Of a DNA stretch of 64,000 nt, positions 1 through 13,538 are shown piece by piece. Every line of letters starts with the position of its first letter. Within the stretch, counting starts at the first letter, position 1. Under the pieces are notes generated by a model. The model saw only the letters and a program-made list of their open reading frames with translations. It was not told the origin of the DNA and made no database searches. Made by a program: the position numbers and the translations under genes. Source of the DNA: Adineta vaga (taxonomy: Eukaryota > Rotifera); assembly GCA_021613535.1 (NCBI GenBank), contig CP075494.1, forward strand, positions 11,780,001 through 11,844,000. Direction: 5' to 3'.

Positions 1-87
1 CTTGCAGTAATTAACGTTTGAGTATTAAGATCCTAAATTAATTTATCGATTGTGAAAAGAATCAATCTAAGTCAAACAATACCCAAT

Positions 88-118
<31 letters not shown>

Positions 119-548
119 AAACAAAAGAATAGACATGTAGACATAACTGTTTACTTTAATTATATTTCCACTCATATATACATTAGTATTTTTGACTCTT
201 ATCAAGATAGATACATGTACAGTTTGCATGTTTGAGAAAGAAAGTAAAAGTATGAAAGTTGGAAAGTGACATGTGCATGTTTTCCTCAAACAATTACTCA
301 GTAGTTACTATTCTCTAACATGAAGATATAATTAATCAGTCAATATATCATATAAAAACAAACTTTAGACGTCAGAAAACTATTCATTATGATTTTTCAC
401 TCTATTAAACAATCGTCCATCATGATCGTACTTTACTTCAATGATGTAATAGATCATCTATGCAATGAATGTTACTATTTTCTTGCATAATACTGATTAG
501 TCAACATTCGTTTATTATTTTTTTTCTCAGAAAAGAAAGAATGCTTAC
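1..548 (-). other. Intron of the HSPA12-like gene (left edge)
   Basis: The splice donor after the second HSPA12-like exon lies at 547-548 (minus strand), and I find no further exon of that gene to the window edge. The stretch is AT-rich and holds a (GA)n run at about 92-118. The short open frame over it is simple-sequence noise. Confidence 0.5.
92..118. repeat. (GA)n microsatellite
   Basis: A pure GA run of about 27 bp inside the left-edge intron. Confidence 0.9.
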
Positions 549-1069
549 TTGAACATAATGAAGATGCATTTTAAATTTTTCGAAAAATAACCATCGTTTA
601 GCTTCATCGGGATCGAGATCATGAAAGAAATCTCTTGCGAAAAAGCCAAATGAATGAAAATCTAAATTTGGTGTTAATAAAATTGTAGTTGGCGTTTTTT
701 GATTGATTACACCTAGAAGTACTCATTTGTAGATGAAGGAAAAGGTTGAAAGTGAGACAAACCGGGATCATTTCCATCAACTTTGCGCATCATTAAAATC
801 GAATCAATATCTCGTGTAAATGCAAATGCATAACCACTATATGTTGTACCGAAATCAATGGCGACAACAACGAAGTGTTGACTCGATTTTTGACGATAAT
901 TTATTGATGATTCATTTCCTGAATCATCTGATGTAATAAGTTTAGTAGGATTTGTTGGGTATCGATATGATCCAGGACTATAGGAAGATGAAGCCATGTG
1001 TTTTTGATTTGAAGAAGGAAGTTCATGTGATGAATGAGGATAATCTTCTGATTCATTGGAAGGATTCAT
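549..1069 (-). CDS. HSPA12A/B-like Hsp70 family protein, N-terminal part
   Basis: This is the 5' end of an atypical Hsp70 of the HSPA12 family, ATP-binding chaperone-like proteins of uncertain client range. Exon one (764-1069) carries a Ser-rich leader and then the first actin-fold phosphate loop, [16 protein letters not shown]. The intron at 713-762 has a gtttgt donor and ttctag acceptor. Exon two (549-712) continues in frame with [25 protein letters not shown] and KFKMHLHYV, which follow vertebrate HSPA12A closely in order and spacing. The gene continues past the left edge, so only about 150 residues are seen. The ATG at 1069 was chosen as the first in frame, but the frame stays open upstream to a good acceptor (ttttag) ending at 1108, so an extra 5' coding exon is possible. 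The family call is firm; the start is not. Confidence 0.88.
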
Positions 1070-1107
1070 TGATTGTGATTGATTGAGATTGATAGCTTCA
1101 GGTGAGT

Positions 1108-3822
1108 CTAAAAGTCATCGAAAAAAGAAAAAGAAATCTTTAGATATTTCCAGACAAAAAAAACTTTTGTTTTTCTTACCCATAAATTTCGTCCCTTTTT
1201 CTTTTCAAAAGAAAGATTATCAAATCATTGTCTTATATTTTTCTCTAATAATCGCACAAAAAAAAATGTTTTCGTCTTCTTGTTCTTACTGAGTTTTAAC
1301 GTATAAAATAAACATCAATGATTACTCTAGTCGAGAGTTATAGAGATGGCAAGAAGCAAATGATGAATGATCGGTTGTTCGCACGACGAAGAGAAGAAAA
1401 AGACGGTGTTTATTCCACTCACTGTACAATTCTATCTTCCTCTTCTTCTCTTTCTTTTGTTCTTCTTTTCTTTATGACTGTCTTGATCGAATACAGGAAA
1501 GAAAAGGAACAAGAAAAGATGATGATAAAGCACAAGCATCATCGTACAACGACTACTGCCATCATACTACTATCATCATCATCATCATCAACAACAACAA
1601 CAACAACAACAACATCAATGAAAGAAAGAGAATATGAACTCTCATACAGCATCAAGAATGGCAAGGTGATCTCTTTTGCTATCCTATCAGATGATATGTC
1701 GGATGGTATCTGCTCAGCAGTAGATTCTTTGCCTTACTATCAAAGATGATGATAAGCAGATGGCTAATAGAGAGAGAATGAGGAGAATCTACGTATGAGA
1801 GGATTATTAGGAATAAGAAGTAAGGATTAGACTAAGACAAAAAAATAAGGGAGAAAGAAAGAAAGACAACCTCTTGACACACTTGTCTACTTCATCTAAT
1901 CATAATTGTTTAAACATACACAAATGCATACAATCATTATGTTCTCAAATAGGATTAAAGAATAAATTCATTTGATACATATTTCGATGAAAAGAAGAAC
2001 GAAAAGACTTTTTAACTTGCCTGTCTCGGATAATTCGTCACTGTCGGTCTTGTCATATGTATATGTCGTTTCTTCACGTAAAACATAATATGTCTTTGTT
2101 AAAAGTATCGATGGTAATATCATCAAATCATCCGTTACCATTATTTGACAAATGTAAAATGAGAATGATAAAATGACAATAATATGAAATCGATCATTTG
2201 AAAATGTTTCATTACTTTTTGGATCAACTAACAACTCACAATCGATTACATTGTCCTTTATTATATGTACATATATCGAAAGAAAGAAAAGAAGAATCGC
2301 ATCACTCGAAAGACAATGTTTAATAGAGTTATAGGAAAAGAACTAATCTTTGACGACGATGAGATACAAACGGATAAATCGTCAAAGAAGAAAAAGAAAT
2401 GCAGATAGTCAATGTAACAAGGAAGACAAATGAACCTCAGTGTTTGCTTTCTCTGTCTCTTTCCCTTCTATGATCCAATTTCTTGGTCTAAAGAATCTAT
2501 ATGATGTGCAATAACCAATAAATATCTCGAGTCGATCAATAATCAATGACGCAATACTAGACGATAAATTCTTTCCACAAAAAGTAACCATATGCGAGTG
2601 ATAACATTCCAACAAATACTTTCGCTAGTCTAATTACATTTCGAGAAAAAAATGTTTTCTCTTTTCGCTTTTATTAATTGAAAAAAAAAGAGAAAGAGAA
2701 AGAGAAAACTTCTATTTACCTTGATATTTATTATAGAAATTCTTTTCATAACCACAAGAAAAAAAAAACACCGGAACAATATACGTCAATGAAACCTAAT
2801 CATGTGTCTGTTTCGACTTATTTATAGCAATCATCGATCAACAATAGTGCTTGTCTGTTATTTATTGTCACCGGTTTTGTCATCAACGAACGGTTCTTTT
2901 TTTCCTAGCTAAAATCAAGTTATTGATGATGACATATGTTGACATATGTATATCACAATGGGAGAAAAAATAGATAGCTTGTGTATCTTTCCTTTGATTG
3001 ATTTTTTCGAAATAGGATTATTTGAAAAATAGTTTTATTTAAGCGGTTTGTCTAGAATATCCGAAGAAATGTAATTGTCAAACTGATATACAGATTAGAA
3101 TTTGATAAATGTGCTTTTTTCGACTTTATTCAAAGTATCATAAATTACACCTAAATGAATTTGTCAGATTTTTCTCGATCAGTATCAAGAATGTTGACTG
3201 CAAAACGTTTTTCTATGATTTCTCATGCGTACTAATTGATTTAGACTAGTAATATAAGCACAAACAATATCACAGTTGATGTTTCCATATGGTTTCTGGA
3301 GATTAAACAGACTTGTCGTATAATTAGTCTTTTTTAGAATGACCTCGATATTCGATTATCAGTCCAGATTGTTTTTCGTTATTTTTCCGCTTGAAACAAA
3401 TCGATTTTCTTAATTATTATTATTATTATTATCGTTCTTTAATCTAATCAATTTCAATAAAATAAACCCATAACGAACAAATATAACATTATGTATAATA
3501 AAACAAGAACATAACAAAATATAAAAACGTCCTCACAATCATTTCATACGCAAGAGACAAAGACGAATAATGAAATGATACAAATGTTGTCAGATAGACG
3601 TATAATGAAAATGTTTATCAATATTGTTGTTTTCGACGAAACGATGACGAATTCTAAAATGAAAAATATCAATATTCAAAAGTTATATGCAGATGCCATT
3701 TGTCGAAATCTAAGACAATAGATGAAGGAATATCGAGATCATATGCATGGAATATGTTGGTTTAGTTGAGAAGACATAATATTGATCGACTAGATTAAAA
3801 GAGGAAATGTATTTTTTTGTGA
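1108..3822. other. Intergenic / upstream region with simple repeats
   Basis: No supported gene. It holds an (ATC/ACA)n patch at about 1571-1614 that creates a spurious 143-codon plus-strand frame, several A/T homopolymers, and the 3' flank of the giant gene. An upstream exon of the HSPA12-like gene could lie here but I could not identify one. Confidence 0.4.
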
Positions 3823-6800
3823 TTATAAATTCATTCGTCGACTAAGGCCATTTGGTAAATGTGATATTAATATTTCATCATTATCATAGGACATGGAAAG
3901 TGATTCTTGATTTTGACAACGTTGAAAATAATCTGATGGTTTAGATTTTTGAAATGAATAATGCATTGACGGTTCTGTAAGAAAAGCATCATTGTCCGAT
4001 GATGAAAAATCGCCATAACGTGATTGATGATCTCTGATGGAATGATGAATGGGTATGACTTCACATATCAAAGTATCTTTATCGAATGGTCGAGTATAAA
4101 AACATTCTAAAGGTGCAGAAAATTCAATTTCAAATTCTTGTTCAAAAAAATGTGCCCAATCATCGAAATGTATTGTATGATCAGTATCCTTGGTTGGTTG
4201 ATGACAGAAATCTTCAACGGAAGATTCATTCATATCTTCTACAATAGACGTTGTTTGTTCATGATGATTGGAATGGTGTTGCCGATTTTCTGTGATTGAT
4301 ACTTGAGTATTATTATGGTGAGTTGCTCGTTGTTTTACAATGCCTTTATATGAATCTCGTTCATTATTATCATCTGGATCATATTTATCTAGATCATCTG
4401 GAAATTTATCATCAGTAGGTTGAATTTCGTGCCACGATGTTGTTAAATCTGATCGAGGATGATTAATTAAATATGCATTAGTAATATGAATTTTCTTTTC
4501 GGGTTGTACACCGGTTATAAAAGTCGATCGTACGATTTCAGGCGAATTCCATGAATCTTCATCTTCGTCCGTTTCAGTTGGTTGTATAACAATACGTTGA
4601 ATAGCATTTAATAGATGTTTACTAGATGATGATGATGATGAGGATGATGCTTTATCCGTTGGTTGAGATAATGCCCGACCTTCTTGCAACCAAAGACAAA
4701 ATCCACGTGATAAAATATTATCAGCATTTTGTTTCGAATCTTTATCTGATTTATCTGAATTGATGACTTGTATTACAAATTCATCATCTTCATCATGAAT
4801 ATTTTCATCATCACTGGAGATTTCCTGGTGATCAGGTTGTATTTCAGGTGTTGAAGGATAATCAAATTCATTGGTGAGAAGAGATTTTGCTTCATGATCT
4901 TTTGCTAACATTTTTGGTCGAGATTTTTTTACTGGAATATATTCAGATGATGATGTTGTTGTTGCTGTTGATGTAACATCAGGTTCATCATGAGAATGAG
5001 TTGATGATGATGGACATATTTCATTGGTATTCAATTTTTGACGAATATATTCGGGAAGAAATAGATCTAATTTATCATCGGTATTCGATTTATCTTTTGA
5101 TGGAATAAGTTGAGAATCGATGTTTTGACTTGATAAATTAGTTGATACCATACAAAATGAAGTATGAGATTTCTGAAGATCGGAATCAATGTTAATATGT
5201 GTAACATGCTTTGTTATAGATATATTTGTTGAAGAAGTTGATGTATCGTCGTCATCCGGTTTAGTCCTTGTACAGATTTTCTTCTTTCGTGATCTAATCC
5301 TTCTTTTATTTGCTATAGTTTTAGTTTGTTCATCTTCAATGTGGGTAGATGGTGTTAGAATTTCTGTTATTGGTTCGTCGAGTTTTGTTGAGATTTGATT
5401 CAATGATTCAGAGGGATTGTTCGGTTTAATTGATTCTGCTACATGGATATCATTGTCTTCTTTGGGAATATCATCAGCTGATGCAGTTGATTCTTGAAGG
5501 ACAATAACTAAGGATGTGGATGATTTATCAGTCGACAATATAGTTTCAGTATTTTCAATTTCATGTAACGATTCGATATTTTGAGTAGTAATTATTTCAT
5601 AGTCAGTAGTAGTGAATGATGTTTCATCTGAAGTTAAAGGTAATTTGTTTTCTGATGAAGTCTCTTCGACAGATAAAGGAGTTGAGTCAGCATTATTGCG
5701 TGATGATAATGATGGTTTCACCTCAGCCTCTGTTTTTGTCTTCATCGATTTTTCTAATATATCATTTTGTGATGTCTCACTAATGGAGATAATTTCTGAT
5801 GGGAGTGAGTCAAATGTGGTGTAAGTATCATCAGTTGACTTTTTATCATTAATCGATATAAGATTTGACTTGTTGAATATTGTTAAAGTTGTATGTGAAG
5901 ATTTGGGTTTTTGCTTTTGAACTACTTCGGAACCATTATTATCGTTCTCTGCCACAGTGGTCCTCTCGACGTCAGTAGTCGTAGTGTTTACTGTCGGTGA
6001 TTGTTTTATAATATTGACTTGACCAGTTCGTTTTGTTGGAGATAACTGAAACGTCTTGAGTATCGACTGAGATTGTTTAGTTTCCTGTTGGTTAGATCTG
6101 AATGGTGTTACGATGGTACTATTCGTACAAGGAGTTGATCGTGATGCTGAAGTTGGACGACCATGGATAGAGGCAGATTTTGGATTAGTATCGTGGCTAA
6201 TACTTTGGTTGCATGGAGTTTTTGCTAATGAAAAGATACGAGCTTTCTCAGATACAGGTGCTGATTTCATACGTTTACGATGACGTACAACTTGAAAACC
6301 ATCGTTATCTTCTTCTGAATTTGTTTGCTTCAAAGAAACATTTGAATTTTTGGCAGTAGATGATGGCGTTACTGAGCTTTGTGATTTTGATTCTTGTTCT
6401 TTGATAGTAGATTTGGAACTAAAAACTAATTCGTTTTTGTTAGGAATATTCGATGTTGTCAAAAGATTTTTCTGTTTATTCACTATTGGTATATTCAACA
6501 TATCCATATGAGAAGTAGAAATTGGTTTCGAAGTAACAATTGATAATGGCTGTATTTTTTCACAGCCTGGGCCTGAACGTACACGTTTGCGATTCGTAAC
6601 TAATTGGAATCCTTCGTTGTCCTCTTCCTTTTCTTCTTCGTTCAATTGTAGAGCAAGACGAATAGTAGCTGTCTTCTTTATAGACGATGTTTGACTCGAC
6701 GAAGGAGATGGTAGAGTTGATTCTGGTGAAGGTGATAATTTTGGCTCGGTCGAAGTAGCAGTAGTAGTAGCGATAGATTTTTTCTTCTTTACTGACTTCT

Positions 6801-9800
6801 TTTTGGATTCAGCAGTAGAAAATACATTTTTCACTTCGGATTCTAAAACTTGATTGATCACAGGTAAGGTTTGAGCCTGTATATCGACGTCAATGGCTGT
6901 TGCTTCGGGGGTATCGAATTCGATTAGTTGTTTTTTAGTTTTCTTTCTTCTTCGATGTCTTTTCTTGCTGGCTGTACTGACAGTTTCAGGAAGAGTTGAA
7001 GATGTAGTGGTTGAGACAGCTAGATGATCGTGTAAGGGAATAGGTTCAAGATCGATATCAGAACTAAGTGTTGATTTAGTTGAAGTGCTAGGTGAGATTA
7101 ATGTTGAAGGAGTTTCCAAAAAATGTTGTTGAATTTCTTCGAGCTTAGAAGACTTGTTATCATTGCATGTTTCGATTTGACGTACAGTAGGTTTTGGTGT
7201 TTCTTCATTAACTGCAATGGTATTTGATAATGAACTATCTTCTTGTACAACTCTTGCCATTACTGATGATAAATCGACTACGGGTTGAATAAGTGTATGA
7301 AGTCGATCAAGTAACAAAGAATATCGAAAATGTAAATCAACACTTGAGATCATCTTTGCTTGTGTATCATTATCATTCGAGATATTCGATTGCTGTTGTT
7401 CATTTGAAAGTTCTTGGGTTGCATTAATAATCGATGGTTCATTAATCTTCGGATGTTCCAGTTTCACTACTGTTGCAGATTGCAGAATATGAAAATCCTG
7501 TTTGTTGTCATTAGATGTTGTTAGTTCAGGAGCATCAAATGATACAATGTCTTCCTTATTATTCCTTTTCTTTTTATGTTTTTTCTTAGCGACTATACCC
7601 ACAGGTTGTGAAATAGGAATGGAAGTATTTGCACGTTCATGAAGTACAACTGGTTTAGGATCAATATTGGGACTAAGAGATAATTTAGTGGAAGATATAA
7701 GTGTTGGTAATGGCGAAGGAATTCGTTTACTACATTGAAAATCATCTTCATCCTTGGTTCCTGTTTTGAGGTTTTGTGGATTGATCTGTTCAAGGATTTG
7801 TTTCTGATGTTCAACTGGTGTTGCGAGGATAGACTGTTTTCGAGAACAATTGAGAAGATTATGTAATTGTGCCATTTTTGTTTCAGCATCAACAATAATA
7901 TAATAACTTGAATACCATGGATAATCATCATAGATAACTTGTAGTTTTTGGTCTACTGTTTTGTTTTCAAGTTCAATTTCGGGCGTATTCTCAGAACTCG
8001 AGACTGCTTGAGTGAAAAGCAGACGTTCAGATTCAGTAGAAGCAATTTTATATTGACTTGAATACCAGGCACGATTAGAAGGTTTAAGTCGTTCCTGGAT
8101 TTGTTTATCTTTTTTTGATTCGATAAATATAACCGTTGAATTCGTATTTAATTGGTCAATTTCATGGTCTGATGTTTGATTTATTTGAGATAAGGTAGAT
8201 TCTTCAACATCGTTTGGTTGTGATTGTACATGATCAGTATGTTGAACGATGTCTTTTTTATCTTTCTTCTTTCTTCTTTGTTTTCTCTTGTTGATTGTGT
8301 TGGTAGTTTGTGAAATGGTGGAGGAGCCAGCCGTTGAGATGTTCAGATGATCAGAACTAAGAACTGGTGGTGATAGTGGTATTGTCTCATGGGTTGCTGG
8401 TGATGAAATATTTTCAGGACATTGACGAATATTATCTGCAATGTTGACTTCATTTTCATTGTTTTGTGTAGTGATTTGTTCATCTGATTCAATCGAAGAT
8501 TCGACTATTGTAGAAAGAAAAGGCTGTTGATGATTAAATGTTAACATGCTATATAACTGAGCAATTTTTGTTTCAGCATCAGCAATCATGTAATGACTTG
8601 GATACCATGGATAATCATCATTGAAGATTGGAAGTTGTTGATCAGTTGATTTTTGTTCCACTTCATTCTGTGACTTATTATCGAAAGTGTATGGTCGTTG
8701 AGTAGAAAGCCAAGAATCGTCCGTAGTTTCTGTTGTTTGTTGTTGTTGTTGTTGTATTGATGCGCTTTGATCGATATCTTCTATGTGTTTATCAACCAAA
8801 TGTAAAGATGAATCTGAGATAATAACTTTTTTATCCGATATAGTAAAATCTGATGTAGCTGCTGAAATATCATCTAATGCACCAACAGATGATGATGATG
8901 ATGATGATGATTGTGTCTGGAATAAAACGAAAAAATAATATTGACATAGACTTGAAAAACAAATTGTACACTTACTTCTGTTTCCGGTAGTTCTCCAAGG
9001 ACGTGCATTGATGATTGTATCGGTAATGAATCATATATACTATCCGAATCTGAATTGACATTTACTACTGTTACATGAGAGATCTCACTCGATAAAGGTT
9101 CTTCTTCTTCTTCGATTGTTTCGAGGAAATATGGTTGAAGATCTGTAAGCACAGAATTTAACTCACGATCGGATATTTCTTCTTCTTCTTCTTCTCCTTC
9201 TTCTTGGTATAAAAAGATATTTGATTGAATGCCGGCTGTAAGGATTGTTTTATCTCGTAGATCGGCTTGATTTTTCACTTGTTCTTTGGATTCAATGATG
9301 TCTGATGGTGAGATTTCTTCGATATACATGGATTGACATTGTTCTTCAGTTTGAGATGTCTTTTCCATAGATTTAAATTGTTCATCTTCTGATTCATCGG
9401 AGAGATTGATATAAGATATTTCATCGACAGTATTATCGACAACGCTAGAAATACCAAATATTTGATGATATTCTTTCGAAGGTAAATTAGAAACGATTGA
9501 AAATGATTCTAAATTGAAAGATTTGATATGATTATCGATCTCAGATTGTTTTTCTGCTAGTCCTGCTTCATTAATTAATGTTTGAGTATGACGTTGTTCT
9601 TGTAACTCATAATAGATTTTGGTAAAATCAGATAAATCTTTTTCCTCCAGAAGTTGTATATCATTGAAAGGAAGATATTCGGTTCGTAAAAAGTTCCACG
9701 AAGATATTTGTTCAGCAATTGCTGTCATATCCGTTAAGTTTTCTGCAGAATTTTGTATAGAAATTGCTGGAATGTCAGTTAAAGTAATAACTGAAGACGT

Positions 9801-12691
9801 TTCGATAGATTTTTGAAGAGTATCATGAGTGTTTGTTTCGTTCGAAAGAGAAATATGAATTAATCCAGGAGCAAGTAGAATAGGTTCTAATTTGGATTCA
9901 TTGATAACATTGTGCAAAACAGATGGTGCTGCAGTTGTACCGGGTGGTGATAATGCAGATTTATCAATATGTGAGATTGTTGGAAGAGGTAAGGTAAAGA
10001 GTGGAGACAATGATTTCGTTTGAGGATCAGATGTTGATGAATTGTTATCAAATGGAAGGCATGTATTATTTCTTTTGTCAGAAGTTAATGTGGAAAGATC
10101 TTCGCGAATACTACTTTCGTTCGACATTGTAGATGTGAGATGTGTAGACTGGTTGATAGTTGTTTTACTTTCAGCGACGATTTCCGAAGCCAACTCGATT
10201 AATCCAACGATTTTTTCAGATTCCATAGAATCTCGGTCGCTTGTGTTTGTGGATAATGCTGACGTAGAATTTATTGGTTTTGAAATTTCAGTGACGGAAT
10301 TCTTAGTTAATTTTGATATAATGTCTTTTCGATACTCGGTAATTGATGGAAATTGAATATTAAGTGTTTTAATTTTATTTGTTTGAACTTTATTAGTAAG
10401 AGAGTCCAGTAGTAATTCTACATTTTCATTATTGTCATTAGCAGGACTGATTGGTGTTGATGTTAATGATTGTTGATTGCTATTGATTGCTGTTTTTTCA
10501 TCTTCTAGCAAAGAACAAGTTCTGGTTGGTTCATTTTCATTGATGTCTCGTTGTTGTTCTTCTAAAGGTATCTTTGTCATTGATCGTCCAAAAATATTTG
10601 TTTCCTGTTTTCCAACAACTTCGGGCGAACTAGTAATTGATTTTACATCTTGTTCTTTTGTAATCAATGTACGTTCTACTTTCATTTCGGTTAATGGTAT
10701 AGACATAGCTATTATACTTTCATTTGTAGATATATTTTGGTGAGAAATTGTTTCTTTTGTAGTGTCAATGAGTAAACATACATCTTCCGATTTGTTCAGT
10801 GTTTGTAAGCTTTCAATATGTGATTCTGATTGATTATTGTTTGTTCTTTTTTCATATCTAATTAAAGGAAGAGAAAACGATTCGATTTCAACTATGATAA
10901 ACTTCATATCTTACTTATGACGAACGTAATCTCCAGATTCTTTCGCTGATGTAAACGATTGACAGCTATCATCAATAGAATCGTGCCTTGCTTTTGCAGG
11001 TGCCAGTAACGATCGATAATCATGTTTTTCATCAAGTTTTGGAACTTGAATGTTTTGATTCAAATCCGTTGAACAATACTCAGGTATCGATGACTCATTT
11101 TCATCTTTGTTACAATGATCGATCGATGTTATTCTTTTTACAATCATTTCATGATTATCATGTTGAACATGAGTTTGTTTTTCAACATTGAAACATGATG
11201 GATGAGATTCATTTGTTTCTTCGTCGACATTATTTTGATATTTTTCTTTAGTTTTATCGGATAAATCTGTGTTGTGTTCATCTGACTTTTGTAAAACAGA
11301 CTGTTTCGAAATATCTTTAGCGATCATATCGATATTAGTAAATTGATCACCTACATAAGAGTAAGCATACAAATGAAAATGGACATACTTTTATTCTAAT
11401 GGATATATAATTATAATGTTAAGAATCGAAAGAAACAAAAGCAAGATTTTGATTGTTTAAAAAAAGAATTATTAGATTTCATAGAAAATCGATCGATCGA
11501 TACGTAATTTAAACGATGATGTCATATGGATTGTTGTACAATCAAGAACAAAAAAACCGGTTATTACTCATTTTGAATAGACTCAGTATGGCATATACTC
11601 GTTTAAGAGACCTATTTTATGCTCTCATGCATCAATTAATGATCGATATGAATGATTCTTTTCGTTTGAATGAAAGCCTTAACCTTTATCAACGTTCAAT
11701 CTCATCATAGTCTTCTCTGGATTAGGAAACCATGTTTGTATTCTAATCTCTATTCATGTTATCAAGGAAATTACTTACCAGTGGTAATTGAAGGAATGCA
11801 TTTGTCAGCTAGATAGTTTGTTGCTGTTAATTGATGATTATCACCGGGTAAATCATTGTTAAGCTTACTATAATTATCACCAGTTTGAATGATCGAATTG
11901 AAATTTGTTGTTTTAATTCGTTTACGTTTTGTACGTCGTTTTTTAATTTTACGAAAATTTCGAGATTCTATACGCGTATGATTAATTTCTCTTGTCGATT
12001 GAATTTGATCACCTGAATATGTGATTTCATAAGAAATTTCTTCAGTTATTGTAGGTTCAATTTCTTCAAATTCAAAATAATCTTCAATCTGTAATTCGCC
12101 TTGTTGTCGAACAATGGTTTTTGTATCATTACCCCAACGTTCAATTAATGTTGGATAATGATCAAGATATGTTATGTCAAGAATTTCATCATCAAGAATT
12201 TCATCATCTGATTCATTTAAATAATGTGTTCTACGATAAGGAGATAATGATGATGTAGTACGAGGCACGGAGGAATACAATGGTTCATAATCTTGAAAAT
12301 GATGATTCATTGAATACGTTGGATAAGATGTGTACATTGAATATCTTGAACGATTCATGGAAAGAGAGTTATTTTGATCTCTGATATTACTGTTGAAGGA
12401 TGTTGAGACCAGATTCGTCATTGAATTGTTGACGATTGGACGAATGTACTGTTCGCTATGAAACGATGTAACTAAATCAATACCTTTTTTTATTTGTCGC
12501 TCTCTTTCTTTCTCTTGGTCGGTGTCGACCGATAATTTTCTCTTCACATCATCTTCTCGTCTTTCTCTTTCACCTTTTTCTTTTTCTCTTTGATTTTTGC
12601 GAGTATCATTAATATTTGTTCTTTTCATTCTAACTTCAATAGATTGCTCATCTCGATTAATATTGTTATGATTATTAGAACTATTCATCAT
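3823..12691 (-). CDS. Giant low-complexity protein with internal repeats, function unknown
   Basis: I do not recognise this protein. Four exons join with matching phases: 12691-11779, 11350-10915, 10857-8976 and 8916-3823, giving 2,774 residues. Donors are gtaagt or gtaaga and acceptors end in tag or cag. The protein is rich in Ser, Thr, Glu, Asp and Gln and lacks a signal peptide or membrane segment. Residues near the N-terminus hold a highly charged RE/KR helix and a basic KKRRTKRKR patch; acidic Glu/Asp runs follow in exon three. Exon four contains about three long repeat units, each with a DDYPWY-S-Y-I-DAET box, a Ser/Thr/Pro spacer and a Lys/Arg cluster, then two to three copies of an E-DN-GFQ-V--RKR box. 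The basic clusters could be nuclear signals (inference). The ATG at 12691 is the first in frame; the frame is open back to 12712, next to a possible splice site, so the 5' end is uncertain. Confidence 0.75.
7840..8640 (-). repeat. Protein-level repeats: D-Y-P-W-Y box
   Basis: Three related segments are encoded at about 8547-8635, 8010-8090 and 7850-7935. The first and third share DDYPWY, then S-Y-I, then DAETK-AQL; the middle copy is degenerate (NRAWYSSQYKIAS). Each is followed downstream by a basic cluster (about 8265-8290, 7555-7590 and, after a further partial unit, 6930-6970). This indicates internal duplication of a unit of roughly 200-300 residues. Confidence 0.7.
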
Positions 12692-13538
12692 CGTATTAGT
12701 AAACCTAGGCAACTTACTTTCAATCTATGTGGTTACTGTATGTCATTTCTAGGTCTAATTCCATATGCAAAAGAGATTGTAGTATATGTATATGTTTATT
12801 ATTGATTCGTCTCTATTAATAATCTTGTAATATTTCATTAGTTTCTTTTTTTCTCTTTTTTTCTTCTCGCTTCCCATTCTGTTTTCTACATTCCCCATAA
12901 AGAGAAATATTAGTCGACTGCGGAATGTACCACTTTGTATTCAAAGTCTCATCGTATGTTACTTTTTTTTTCTCTGATAAAAAAAACATTGTGCTAGTTA
13001 GCTCCTGATTTTGTTCTTCTCGTAAACATTCTTTCGCTTCGTCGTCTTCTTCCTTTTTCTCTCTTCTAGTATGCCATCGTCAATATTATTATTAGTAATA
13101 TATCTGAAATAACACTCTCATTCGATTGTTACATCGATGAATTCTTTTCAAATTTTGAAGAGGTTAATAATTCTAAATATTTATTCAACAATGAAACAGA
13201 TGATGTCGAAAGAGAAGAAATGTAAATCATGCACGTCTCGTTATTCATTGTTGTCTTTTTTTTTCTAACATACATGAATTTCGATTATCAAATTTCTCTT
13301 CTGTTTCAATTGAAGAATTTTGAATGACAAAAGAGAACAAGAAAAAAAGAAGTACAACGAACGTACACACACTCGAAAGGGTGTGTACAAAAAAGAAAGA
13401 GAAGAAAGAAAAGAAAAGGAAATATATGGCTGTGTAGGTGTTCTTAAACATACAAGAATATTAGTCAGACAATGATGCGTAATATATTTTCATCATTACA
13501 CTTGGCTTATAATATATGAATAATATGTTTATATCAGT
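12692..13538. other. Intergenic region
   Basis: This lies between the start of the giant gene and the 3' end of the PAM2 gene, both on the minus strand, so it must hold the giant gene's promoter. It is AT-rich with poly-pyrimidine tracts. A gtaagt-like donor at about 12718 suggests a 5' untranslated exon, but this is unproven. Confidence 0.35.

Noticed and set aside
1318-1749. 143-codon plus-strand open frame
   Set aside because: It is driven by poly-Ser and poly-Thr from ATC/ACA repeats and by pyrimidine runs, with no ordered segment, and lies in a likely upstream or intronic region of the HSPA12-like gene.
8874-8976. Extension of the minus-strand frame ending in a poly-His run
   Set aside because: This is intron read-through after a gtaagt donor; splicing to the ttccag acceptor turns the repeat into poly-Ser in frame with the next exon.
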